Positions 7,971 through 15,157 of a DNA stretch of 31,537 bases are shown one piece after another; the first letter of the stretch is position 1; every line of letters starts with the position of its first letter. The position numbers and the translations under genes are program-made. The stretch spans positions 1 to 31,537 of the IMG/VR virus record IMGVR_UViG_3300034073_002433; one strand, given 5' to 3'. A model generated the notes under the pieces. The model was given only the letters and a program-made list of their open reading frames with translations, did not search any database and was not told the DNA's origin. This DNA comes from a virus.

Positions 7971-8560
7971 CGAAAATCATTGCATTTGCTGGTAGAAAAC
8001 AATCTGGTAAAAGTTCATCTGCGGATATGATTGTGGACTTTTATGAAAAAGAATTGGGGTCATCAGAAGGTATTAAAATATATAACTTTGCAGATAGTCT
8101 AAAAGATATGTGTATTAATATTCTAGGATTAACTTATGAACAATGTTATGGTACTGACGAAGAAAAGAATACATTAACAGATTTATTTTGGAATGGTAAA
8201 CAATTAACAGCCAGAGAAGTTATGCAATTTGTTGGAACAGATATTTTTCGAAAATTAAAACCAAATGTATGGGCTAAATCAACACTGAATAAAATCAAAA
8301 TTGATAATCCTAAATTAGCTTTGATTGCTGACTGTAGATTTCCAGATGAAGTCCAAAGTATAAAAAATGAAAATGGATTGGTTATTAAACTTACTAGAAA
8401 TCCATTTAATTCTGATCACGAAAGTGAAATAGCTTTAGACGAAAAAAATTATGCAAATAGCAACTTTGATTTAGTTATTTTTAATAATTCTATTGAAGAA
8501 TCTAGTAAAAATTATGCTATTCTAATGTTTCTTAAGAAAAAAGGATTACTATCATTATAA
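7967..8560 (+). CDS. Deoxynucleoside monophosphate kinase
   Basis: 197 residues. P-loop GRKQSGKSSSAD (about 9-20) near the N-terminus, then FADSLKDMCINILGL, a core QLTAREVMQFVGTDIFRK, then VWAKSTLNK and a second strand ALIADCRFPDEVQSIKN. This order matches phage dNMP kinases of the T4 gene 1 / Pfam dNMP_kinase type, which phosphorylate dNMPs (including modified ones) to dNDPs for phage DNA synthesis. ATGA overlap with primase. The last codons contain the likely SD and start of the next gene. The nucleotide specificity cannot be read from the sequence. Confidence 0.8.
   Translation: MTKIIAFAGRKQSGKSSSADMIVDFYEKELGSSEGIKIYNFADSLKDMCINILGLTYEQCYGTDEEKNTLTDLFWNGKQLTAREVMQFVGTDIFRKLKPNVWAKSTLNKIKIDNPKLALIADCRFPDEVQSIKNENGLVIKLTRNPFNSDHESEIALDEKNYANSNFDLVIFNNSIEESSKNYAILMFLKKKGLLSL
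8541..8545 (+). promoter_or_regulatory. SD for a probable non-AUG start near 8554
   Basis: AAGGA within the last codons of the kinase gene is 8 nt before ATT 8554. ATC 8551, ATA 8557 and ATT 8560 are the other in-frame candidates. It is too far (53 nt) from ATG 8599 to serve that codon. Confidence 0.55.
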
Positions 8561-9591
8561 TTACATACTTTAGAAGTTCTAGTTTTAATGCCCATACAAT
8601 GTGTGAGCAACAATATTTTATCGAATATGTACTTGGTTATCGAGGATTATCAAATCAAAAAGCGGACAAAGGCACTATTATCCACAAGGTGCTTGAAATT
8701 TTAGCTTTTATTAAATTTGCTAAACAAAATAATCAACCTATCATTACAGACGATATTGTTGGTAATATTTCTGTAGATGATTTTAATATATCTAATATTT
8801 ATTCTACAGTTTATAAGTATTATACTAATTTAAATACTCATCATGAATGGAAACCAAAAGACTATAAAGATTGTTGGAATTGGATTGAAAAAGCTCGTAA
8901 TTTTAATGATGGTATGTTTGATCCTCTTAAACGCAATATTGTTTGTCCAGAACAACATTTTGATTTTGTAATTGACAAACCTTGGACAAAATATGAATAT
9001 AATACTCCAGATGGAAAATTAGAAGGTAATTTAGCATTAAAAGGAACAATTGACCTTATTACTAAATTAGATGATAATTTTTTAGAAATTATTGATTGGA
9101 AAAGTGGAAGAAGATTAGATTGGGCTACTGGTAAACAAAAAACTCAAGAAAGTTTTGAAAAAGATCCACAGCTACGAATATATCATTATGCCGTAAGCCA
9201 TTTGTATCCGAACATTGACAATATTATGTTTACTATTAATTATATTAATGATGGTGGACCGTTTTCTGTATGTTTTCAAAAGTCGGATCTTTTAGACACA
9301 GAAGATATGTTGCGCAAAAAATTTGAAAAAATTAAATCTGTAAAAAGACCATATCGTAACAGAAGTTGGAAATGTACCAAATTATGCCCATTCGGTAAAA
9401 CAACTTTTGCAGATACTGATATTCCTATTCTAGAAGAATATAGAGATAATCAAGTAACAGAAAAGGGTGAATGTATGACTAAGTGCGAACAAATTGCTCA
9501 TGATGTAGAGTTGCATGGAATCGATTTTGTGGTACAATCATACAAGCGATCAGGACACTCTTTTGGTTTTTATAAAGCTCCGGGTGAATAA
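8554..9591 (+). CDS. Cas4/RecB-like PD-(D/E)XK nuclease, probable non-AUG start
   Basis: The first ATG (8599) falls inside a conserved region: in-frame residues just before it read TYFRSSSFNAHT and continue MCEQQYFIEYVLGYRG, the 'S.SSF..~.CE.~Y.~.Y~.G' opening of RecB/Cas4-type nucleases. The real start is therefore upstream, at an ATT/ATA/ATC codon around 8551-8560; I give ATT 8554. Core: GTIIHKVLEIL, then GTIDLITK (D), then EIIDWKSGRR (D and K of the active site), then DPQLRIYHYAV. An N-terminal Cys and C-terminal Cys (WKCTKLCPFG, GECMTKC) could hold a 4Fe-4S cluster as in Cas4/AddB. It is probably a 5'-3' or recombination exonuclease. The start overlaps the kinase gene. Confidence 0.75.
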   Translation: MIITYFRSSSFNAHTMCEQQYFIEYVLGYRGLSNQKADKGTIIHKVLEILAFIKFAKQNNQPIITDDIVGNISVDDFNISNIYSTVYKYYTNLNTHHEWKPKDYKDCWNWIEKARNFNDGMFDPLKRNIVCPEQHFDFVIDKPWTKYEYNTPDGKLEGNLALKGTIDLITKLDDNFLEIIDWKSGRRLDWATGKQKTQESFEKDPQLRIYHYAVSHLYPNIDNIMFTINYINDGGPFSVCFQKSDLLDTEDMLRKKFEKIKSVKRPYRNRSWKCTKLCPFGKTTFADTDIPILEEYRDNQVTEKGECMTKCEQIAHDVELHGIDFVVQSYKRSGHSFGFYKAPGE

Positions 9592-11480
9592 TGACTTACA
9601 CTCCATTACATGTACACACGCACTACAGTTTACAATCTGGATTATCTCAGCCTAAAAATATTATAGAACGATGTAAGCAGTTAAACATTAATACATGTGC
9701 TATTACAGACACCGGGGTTTTATCTGGAACTGTCTCATTCTATAAAGAATTAACAAAAAACAAAATTAAACCTTTACTTGGTTGTGAGTTAAATCTATGT
9801 TTTAATGACGCTACTAACAAGTCAGAAAGTAATACTAAATTAGGCAAAATAACACTGTTGTGTCGTAGTTTGCAAGGCTGGAAAGACTTGATCAAACTCG
9901 TGTCTACATCTAATACTGTAGAATACTTTCATAATAGTCCAAGATTAGATCTTAATAAGATTCAATCGTTAATACATGAAAACTCATTAGTGTGCATTAC
10001 TGGTTATTACGATTCATATTTATGGCACTTAATTACCTCCGAAAATGAACTTGTGCCAAATTGGGAGGACGTTTTTAATGAACACATAAAAAAACTTTAT
10101 AATATTTTTGGTAAAGAAAACGTATTTATTGAATTGCAAATGTTTGATAATATATATAACAAATATGATATAGGACTACAAATTCGTCAATTATGCAATA
10201 AACATAGTTATAAACTATTAGCTGGTATTGATAGTTATTATTGTGAATCGAGCGATAGTGCTGATCATAAGGTGTTAATTTGTAGTGGTTTAAAAACAAC
10301 TCTTCCAGAATTATCACGCAAAGTAATATCTAATAAGAACACTGGCGTTAATCACTTTTTTGAATCTGATAAATATTGCATATTGTCTTATGAAGATATG
10401 CAGACTTTGTATGAGCCAGAAGAAATTAATAACACAAATAAAGTAGCTGAAATGTGTGAAGAATTTAGTCCATTAAGTAAACACGTTTTACCAGAATTTG
10501 ATTATCCAAATACCTTCACCAATGATGCTGAGTATTTACGCCATTTGTGTCGTCAGGGATGGGTGAAAAAAATTAATCCACGATTTAAAAAAGAAGAACA
10601 AACAGCATATATAGATCGTATAAAATATGAATTAGAAGTATTAGAAACTGCTGGATTATCTAGTTACTTTTTAATCATTCAAGATATTTTACAATATGCA
10701 AAAAATAATAACTGGTTATGTGGCCCAGGAAGAGGAAGTGCTGCTGGTTGTTTGGTTTCTTATTTAATTGGTATTACCAGTGCAACAGTCGATCCGATTG
10801 AATATAATCTTCTGTTTGAAAGATTTTATAACTCTGGACGTAACACAAAAGATCGTATTTCTATGCCAGATATTGATGTTGACATACCTATCAATCATAG
10901 AGATACTATTATTCAATATATAAAAGATAAATATGGCGTAGACAGAGTATCTCAAATGATTACATTTACTACACTTAAAGGTCGTGGAGCATTAAAAGAA
11001 GTATTAAGAGTACACGCAAATGTTTCCTTTGAAGAAATGAACGCCATTACAAAACATATTCCTAATGAAGCTACTATTGCAGATGAACTGCAAGATATAA
11101 AAGAAGAAGAAGGCCATGCGTCAATTATTAAGTGGGCTTTGGAAAATGAGCCAGATAAGTTTAAAGAGTGGTGTGAGATAAATGAAAATGGTGAATTGGT
11201 TGGGCCGCTTGCCAAACGTTTTGAACAAGCTATTAGAATGGAAGGCGTCAAAATACATCAATCAAGACACGCAGCAGGTGTAGCTATTTCGGCCTCGCCA
11301 CTATATGAACTATGTCCAATGATATACGATCCTAAGAGCGATCAATATTTAGCTGGTCTAGAAATGAACGATTTAGACGCTTTGGGAATTATTAAATTCG
11401 ATATTTTGGGAATTGCGTTATTAGATAAGATGATGTTTATTAACACTTTAATAAAGGAGACAAAGAATGCTACTATCTGA
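9591..11480 (+). CDS. dnaE: DNA polymerase III alpha, N-terminal part (PHP + palm)
   Basis: 629 residues. PHP domain start LHVHTHYSLQSGLSQ, GIKPLLGCE-like KIKPLLGCELNL, then palm: GPGRGSAAGCLVSYLIGIT (the nucleotide-binding GPGRGSAAGSLV motif), MPDIDVDIP (two catalytic Asp) and IKFDILGIALL (third catalytic Asp). The protein then ends, exactly where intact DnaE goes on to its fingers; that part is at 12347-14614. PHP metal ligands are partly lost (TDTG for TDHG, DSYY for DxHY), so PHP nuclease activity is unlikely, as in E. coli alpha. All three polymerase Asp are in this half. It needs the C-part to work. It overlaps the small gene that follows. Confidence 0.9.
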   Translation: MTYTPLHVHTHYSLQSGLSQPKNIIERCKQLNINTCAITDTGVLSGTVSFYKELTKNKIKPLLGCELNLCFNDATNKSESNTKLGKITLLCRSLQGWKDLIKLVSTSNTVEYFHNSPRLDLNKIQSLIHENSLVCITGYYDSYLWHLITSENELVPNWEDVFNEHIKKLYNIFGKENVFIELQMFDNIYNKYDIGLQIRQLCNKHSYKLLAGIDSYYCESSDSADHKVLICSGLKTTLPELSRKVISNKNTGVNHFFESDKYCILSYEDMQTLYEPEEINNTNKVAEMCEEFSPLSKHVLPEFDYPNTFTNDAEYLRHLCRQGWVKKINPRFKKEEQTAYIDRIKYELEVLETAGLSSYFLIIQDILQYAKNNNWLCGPGRGSAAGCLVSYLIGITSATVDPIEYNLLFERFYNSGRNTKDRISMPDIDVDIPINHRDTIIQYIKDKYGVDRVSQMITFTTLKGRGALKEVLRVHANVSFEEMNAITKHIPNEATIADELQDIKEEEGHASIIKWALENEPDKFKEWCEINENGELVGPLAKRFEQAIRMEGVKIHQSRHAAGVAISASPLYELCPMIYDPKSDQYLAGLEMNDLDALGIIKFDILGIALLDKMMFINTLIKETKNATI

Positions 11481-11640
11481 ATTGGCTATCGGTGACAAGT
11501 TTATATATAAAGGTATTGCTTATACAAAAATTAAACCAGAAAAAGTATCTTGTTGCAAAACATATACAGCCACTAAAGATGAAAATAATCAAAAAGTAAT
11601 GATAAAACCTAATGAAAAAGTAGAAAAGGTAAGTGAATAA
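11467..11640 (+). CDS. Small protein, 57 aa, between polymerase halves
   Basis: Start ATG 11467 has a strong SD (AAGGAGA, 11454-11460) and the stop overlaps the exonuclease ATG, so the gene is real although short. It reads MLLSELAIGDKFIYKGIAY..., with GDKFIYKG, YTKIKPE, TYTAT and VMIKPNEKVEKV segments. This alternation of short beta strands suggests an SH3-like small barrel, a shape common in short phage proteins. It overlaps the polymerase N-part by 14 nt. It may help hold the split polymerase together, but only its position says so. Confidence 0.7.
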   Translation: MLLSELAIGDKFIYKGIAYTKIKPEKVSCCKTYTATKDENNQKVMIKPNEKVEKVSE

Positions 11641-12350
11641 TGCTTATAAACAATATTTGCGTATTTGATTTTGAAACCGATGGTTCTGATCCAAAAGTTT
11701 GTAGTCCAGTGCAGTTGTCTGCTGTAATGGTGGATTCTCAAAGATTAGAAATTATAAAAGATTCGGAATTTAATGTTTTTCTAAAGCCAGATAGAATAGC
11801 AGAGTCTAAAAAACCAGATATTTCCTTATATAGCGATTCTGATATTTTAGATTGGCATGGAAAAATTAAAAATCAAACTAGAGAACAAATATTTGATAGT
11901 TGGTTAAAATATCCAGATCAAAAACATAGTTGGCAACAATTTACAAATTATCTGGATAATTATCATGCTCATAGGAGTAGGGGAAATACTCAATTTTCGG
12001 CACCAATTGCTTGTGGCTATAATATAGTAAGATTTGATTTAAAGATTATGCAGCGTTTGGCAGAAAAATATGGTAATCTAAATAAAGAAAAGAATATCAA
12101 TATATTTCATCCAAGGGATCAAATTGATTTAATGGCTGTTACTCTTTTATGGTTTGAGGGAATATCTGAAATAAAATCATTAGCATTAGATAATTTAAGA
12201 GATTATTTAGGTATGGATAAAACTAATGCACATGATGCTTTTAAAGATGTTACAGATTGTGCCAATATGTTGATTCGTTTTATGAGATTGCATCGTAAAC
12301 TATCTAACAAAATTAAGTTTAAAGGATCATTTGCGGAATCTATTTTATGA
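11640..12350 (+). CDS. dnaQ: DnaQ-like DEDDh 3'-5' exonuclease (proofreading)
   Basis: 236 residues. ExoI motif VFDFETDGSDP (D and E of the DEDD set), ExoII GYNIVRFDLKIM (D), ExoIII NAHDAFKDVTDCANML (H and D, the DEDDh type). It should remove mismatched 3' ends made by the phage Pol III alpha. Its gene sits between the two alpha genes, joined by 1-nt and 4-nt overlaps to the neighbours, so expression of alpha-N, exonuclease and alpha-C is coupled. The region 80-130 has an extra charged loop (DNYHAHRSRGNTQFSAP). No epsilon-like C-terminal tail for binding alpha is obvious. Confidence 0.85.
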   Translation: MLINNICVFDFETDGSDPKVCSPVQLSAVMVDSQRLEIIKDSEFNVFLKPDRIAESKKPDISLYSDSDILDWHGKIKNQTREQIFDSWLKYPDQKHSWQQFTNYLDNYHAHRSRGNTQFSAPIACGYNIVRFDLKIMQRLAEKYGNLNKEKNINIFHPRDQIDLMAVTLLWFEGISEIKSLALDNLRDYLGMDKTNAHDAFKDVTDCANMLIRFMRLHRKLSNKIKFKGSFAESIL

Positions 12351-14614
12351 TTGACTTTGATACTATTGATCTAAACTGTGCCAAAACATGGGAATTGATT
12401 GGTGAAGGTAACACAAAGGGTGTTTTTCAGCTAGAATCAAGACTTGGACAAAGTATGTCTAAAAAATTAAAACCAGAAAATCTTACACAATTAGCTGGAT
12501 TAATTAGCATATTGCGTCCAGGATGTATATCTGGTGACACAAAAGTTTTTGTTAATAAATATAAACATTCTGATGGAAGAATGAGATTTACAAGAATCAA
12601 AATAAGAGATATAGCTAATAATCCAAAAAAATTTGAAACTTTAATATCTTACGATGAACAAACAGGCAAATTGGTTTCTAATAAAATGATTAATGCATTT
12701 TATACTGGAAATAAAGAATGCTTTAGGGTTGTTATTAGAAGTAATGAAAGGGAAAATAGTAATTATGGAAATAAAGACTATAAGCTGGAATGTACAGCAG
12801 ATCATAAGTTGTTAACTCCAGATGGGTGGAAAAAATTAGAAGATATCAAAATTAATGAAAGAGTACTAGTTTCTCAAAGAAAAGGAACTAAACATCCTGG
12901 TTTTGGAAATAAAAGTTTCAGACAAAGATGTTATAATACATATATAGAAAAATGTATTTTTTGCGATTGGAATAATGGTTCTTTGGATGTTAATCATATT
13001 AATGGAAATCGTTATACAAATAATCATCACGACAATTTATGTTATATGTGTCCTAATCATCATAGAGAATTTACAGAAGGAAAGATATCAATCGATGAAG
13101 TAAATAAAGCAAAAGCGAAGCATTTATTGCCAAAAACTATAGATGGCAAATGGTGCAAGCTTGTCGATAAAATTTCTGTTGGAGTTAAAGATGTTTATGA
13201 TATATCTATGACATCGCCACACCACAATTTTATTGCTGGTGGCATTATTGTTCATAATTGTCTTGAAGCTATTCGTGATGGCAAAAGCGTTAGTAATCAT
13301 TATATTGATAAAAAAAATAATAATGAGTCTGTAGACTACTTTCATTTTGCATTAGAAGACATTTTAAAAGAAACTTTCGGAGAAATGGTTTATCAGGAAC
13401 AGGCGATGCAAATTTGTCAAAAAGTCGCTAATTTTAATTTATCTGAAGCAGATATGATTCGTAAAGCTATTGGTAAGAAAAATGTAGAAGAAATGTCTAA
13501 ATTAAAAGAATTATTTCTATCAAAATCTCGTGAAGCAAATATTGTAACAGTTGAAGAAGCAGAACTTATTTTCAGTTGGATCGAAAAAAGTCAAAGATAT
13601 TCTTTTAACAAAAGTCATGCTGTTTGCTATGCTCTTAATGCTTATGTAGCTGCATATGCTAAAGCTCATTATCCATTACAGTTTTTTACATCATATTTAA
13701 CTTTTGCTAAAGATAAAATTGATCCTATGAAAGAAACTAAAGAATTAGTCAATAATGCTATTGAAACTGGTATTAAAATTTATAGACCAGACTTTAGAAA
13801 TCTAAATCACACATTTACAATTATTGATGATATAATATATTTTGGATTAACTAATATTAAAGGTGTTGGAGAATCAGTTTATAAAAAGCTAATAAACATT
13901 ATTGAAACTAATAAGCTTGATTATAAAAATCTTAATGTAAATGAATTACTGTTTCAAATATTAAATAAAATTAATAGTAGTGCAGCAAAGAATATGATAA
14001 TGGTTGGTGCGTTTAGTTATTTGAAATTGTCTAGAAAATCATTATTGTTCTATTTAGACATTATTGGACAACTTAGCAAACGAGAAATAGATATAGCTAT
14101 TAATGAATGTGATATGAATAAGTCATTGCAAGAAATTTTAACATATATTATGCCAAAAACAAATAAAAGACGCCAAGGTAGTATCTGGTCTTTAATTGAA
14201 ACATTAGATAAGCCACCGTATACTCTACAGGACGATTATGAGTGGATTGCCACCAACGAAAGATTACTCTTGGGAAATTCAATAACATGTTCTGTAATAG
14301 ATGGTCGTGATACTGAGGACGCAAATTGCGATTGTTCAAGATTAATAAAGGATAGACTTTTACCAAAAAGAATAGTAATTGGAGCAGAAGTATCTGATAT
14401 TAGTGTGATTAAAACAAAAAATGGTAAAAATCCAGGTCAAGATATGGCTTTTATTAAATTGAGTGACAGTACAGGATCGGTGGATATTATTGCATTTCCT
14501 AAAGAATATGAAGATATAAAAAATTTATTACGCGTTGGTAACACGTTAATGTTTATTTTAGAGCAATCAAAAAATAAAGACTGTTTCTTTACAAAGAAAT
14601 GCTGGCAAATCTAG
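12347..14614 (+). CDS. dnaE: DNA polymerase III alpha, C-terminal part with intein
   Basis: After removal of the intein (12524-13258) about 510 residues remain. It begins with the fingers: a GNTKGVFQLESRLG segment, then LISILRPG|CLEAIRDG; next FGEMVYQEQAMQICQKVA and MIRKAIGKK; and YSFNKSHAVCYALNAYVAAY. Tandem HhH-type FGLTNIKGVGESV and a C-terminal OB-fold (AFIKLSDSTGSVDIIAFP) follow. It continues precisely where the protein at 9591-11480 ends, so the two make one alpha subunit. The start is an ATGA overlap with the exonuclease gene. There is no beta-clamp motif I can be sure of. The stop is next to the -35 box of the ssb promoter. Confidence 0.9.
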   Translation: MIDFDTIDLNCAKTWELIGEGNTKGVFQLESRLGQSMSKKLKPENLTQLAGLISILRPGCISGDTKVFVNKYKHSDGRMRFTRIKIRDIANNPKKFETLISYDEQTGKLVSNKMINAFYTGNKECFRVVIRSNERENSNYGNKDYKLECTADHKLLTPDGWKKLEDIKINERVLVSQRKGTKHPGFGNKSFRQRCYNTYIEKCIFCDWNNGSLDVNHINGNRYTNNHHDNLCYMCPNHHREFTEGKISIDEVNKAKAKHLLPKTIDGKWCKLVDKISVGVKDVYDISMTSPHHNFIAGGIIVHNCLEAIRDGKSVSNHYIDKKNNNESVDYFHFALEDILKETFGEMVYQEQAMQICQKVANFNLSEADMIRKAIGKKNVEEMSKLKELFLSKSREANIVTVEEAELIFSWIEKSQRYSFNKSHAVCYALNAYVAAYAKAHYPLQFFTSYLTFAKDKIDPMKETKELVNNAIETGIKIYRPDFRNLNHTFTIIDDIIYFGLTNIKGVGESVYKKLINIIETNKLDYKNLNVNELLFQILNKINSSAAKNMIMVGAFSYLKLSRKSLLFYLDIIGQLSKREIDIAINECDMNKSLQEILTYIMPKTNKRRQGSIWSLIETLDKPPYTLQDDYEWIATNERLLLGNSITCSVIDGRDTEDANCDCSRLIKDRLLPKRIVIGAEVSDISVIKTKNGKNPGQDMAFIKLSDSTGSVDIIAFPKEYEDIKNLLRVGNTLMFILEQSKNKDCFFTKKCWQI
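12524..13258 (+). mobile_element. Intein with HNH endonuclease in DnaE C-part
   Basis: 245 residues inserted at RPG|C. It begins CISGDTKVF (C1), block B is LECTADHKLLTPDGW (TxxH), block F is VYDISMTSPHHNFIAGG, and it ends IIVHN followed by +1 Cys: a standard class 1 intein. Instead of LAGLIDADG it holds an HNH domain: CIFC (144/147), LDVNHINGNRYTNNHHDNL, then CYMCPNHHREF (173/176). The insertion point differs from the split cyanobacterial DnaE intein, which sits just before CFNKSHA; here that site is intact and has Ser (YSFNKSHA). Confidence 0.9.
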
Positions 14615-14643
14615 TTGACAACCTTGGAGGTTTCAGCTATAAT
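14615..14643 (+). promoter_or_regulatory. Perfect sigma70-type promoter for ssb
   Basis: TTGACA at 14615-14620, a spacer of 17 nt, and TATAAT at 14638-14643: both hexamers are exact consensus. The expected transcript start is near 14650, giving a leader of about 43 nt before ATG 14693. The -35 starts on the base after the DnaE C-part stop codon. This is the only clear promoter seen in the window. Confidence 0.9.
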
Positions 14644-14692
14644 AGGGTGTTGGTTTGAGTTTTGTGTTTTATATAATGAAAGGACGATTATT

Positions 14693-15088
14693 ATGAATTT
14701 AGTAATTTTGAGAGGTAATTTGGCTCGTGATCCTGAGTTAAGAATTGTTAATAGTGGTGGTCGTGAAACATCTGTTGTAAACTTTACTGTTGCGACATCT
14801 AGAGAATTTACTAAAAACAATGGAGATGTAGATAAAGTTGCTACATTTACTCAGTGTGAAGCGTGGGACAGTGGAGCAGAAGCTATTGCAGAAACACTGA
14901 GAAAGGGCGATTTGGTAATGTTAGAGGGATCATTGCGTAATGATACCTGGGAAAAGGATGGTAAAAAGTTTTCTTCGCTAAAGGTGCGTGTAAATACCTT
15001 TGCAAAAATTGCACGAACGAAGAAAAAGGCAGTCAGTGCTGTATCTGGTGTAGATGCAGACACACATGAAGAAATGGAAACATTCTAA
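14693..15088 (+). CDS. ssb: Single-stranded DNA-binding protein
   Basis: 131 residues. OB-fold with NLVILRGNLARDPELRI at the N-terminus, VVNFTVATSREF, then TFTQCEAWDSGAEAIAETLR and KGDLVMLEGSLRNDTWEKDG, the classic bacterial SSB pattern. The C-terminus is short and acidic, ending EEMETF, like the DDDIPF tip that binds replication and repair partners. ATG 14693 follows GAAAGGA at the right distance and matches the SSB N-terminus; the TTG at 14615 is the promoter -35, not a start. It has its own promoter, consistent with the high SSB amount needed at forks. A strong hairpin follows the gene. Confidence 0.93.
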   Translation: MNLVILRGNLARDPELRIVNSGGRETSVVNFTVATSREFTKNNGDVDKVATFTQCEAWDSGAEAIAETLRKGDLVMLEGSLRNDTWEKDGKKFSSLKVRVNTFAKIARTKKKAVSAVSGVDADTHEEMETF

Positions 15089-15094
15089 TTAAAC

Positions 15095-15148
15095 GTGGTA
15101 ATATGCGGTAGATGTTACTTTAAATTGTAGCACTACCGCATATACCAC
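15095..15148 (+). terminator. Long hairpin after ssb (terminator-like, no U tract)
   Basis: Left arm 15095-15118 and right arm 15127-15148 pair along about 22 bp (GTGGTA/TATGCGGTAG with CTACCGCATATACCAC, then TGTTAC with GTAGCA, one G-T pair), with single-A bulges at about 15101 and 15112. The loop is TTTAAATT. It lies 6 nt after the ssb stop and 9 nt before the next ATG. No run of T follows, so a classical intrinsic terminator is doubtful; it may be an mRNA-stabilising or attenuating element. Confidence 0.7.
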
Positions 15149-15157
15149 TATTATAAT

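Noticed and set aside
11440-12347. dnaE split as a simple frameshift or split intein
   Set aside because: Two complete, SD-bearing or overlap-coupled genes lie between the halves, and no intein blocks are found at the break.
14615-14692. In-frame TTG at 14615 as an earlier ssb start
   Set aside because: It is the -35 hexamer of the promoter; the residues added do not look like SSB, and ATG 14693 has a proper SD.
15152-15157. TATAAT just before the glycosyltransferase ATG as a -10 box
   Set aside because: Transcription would begin inside the gene after its ATG, and no -35 is present.
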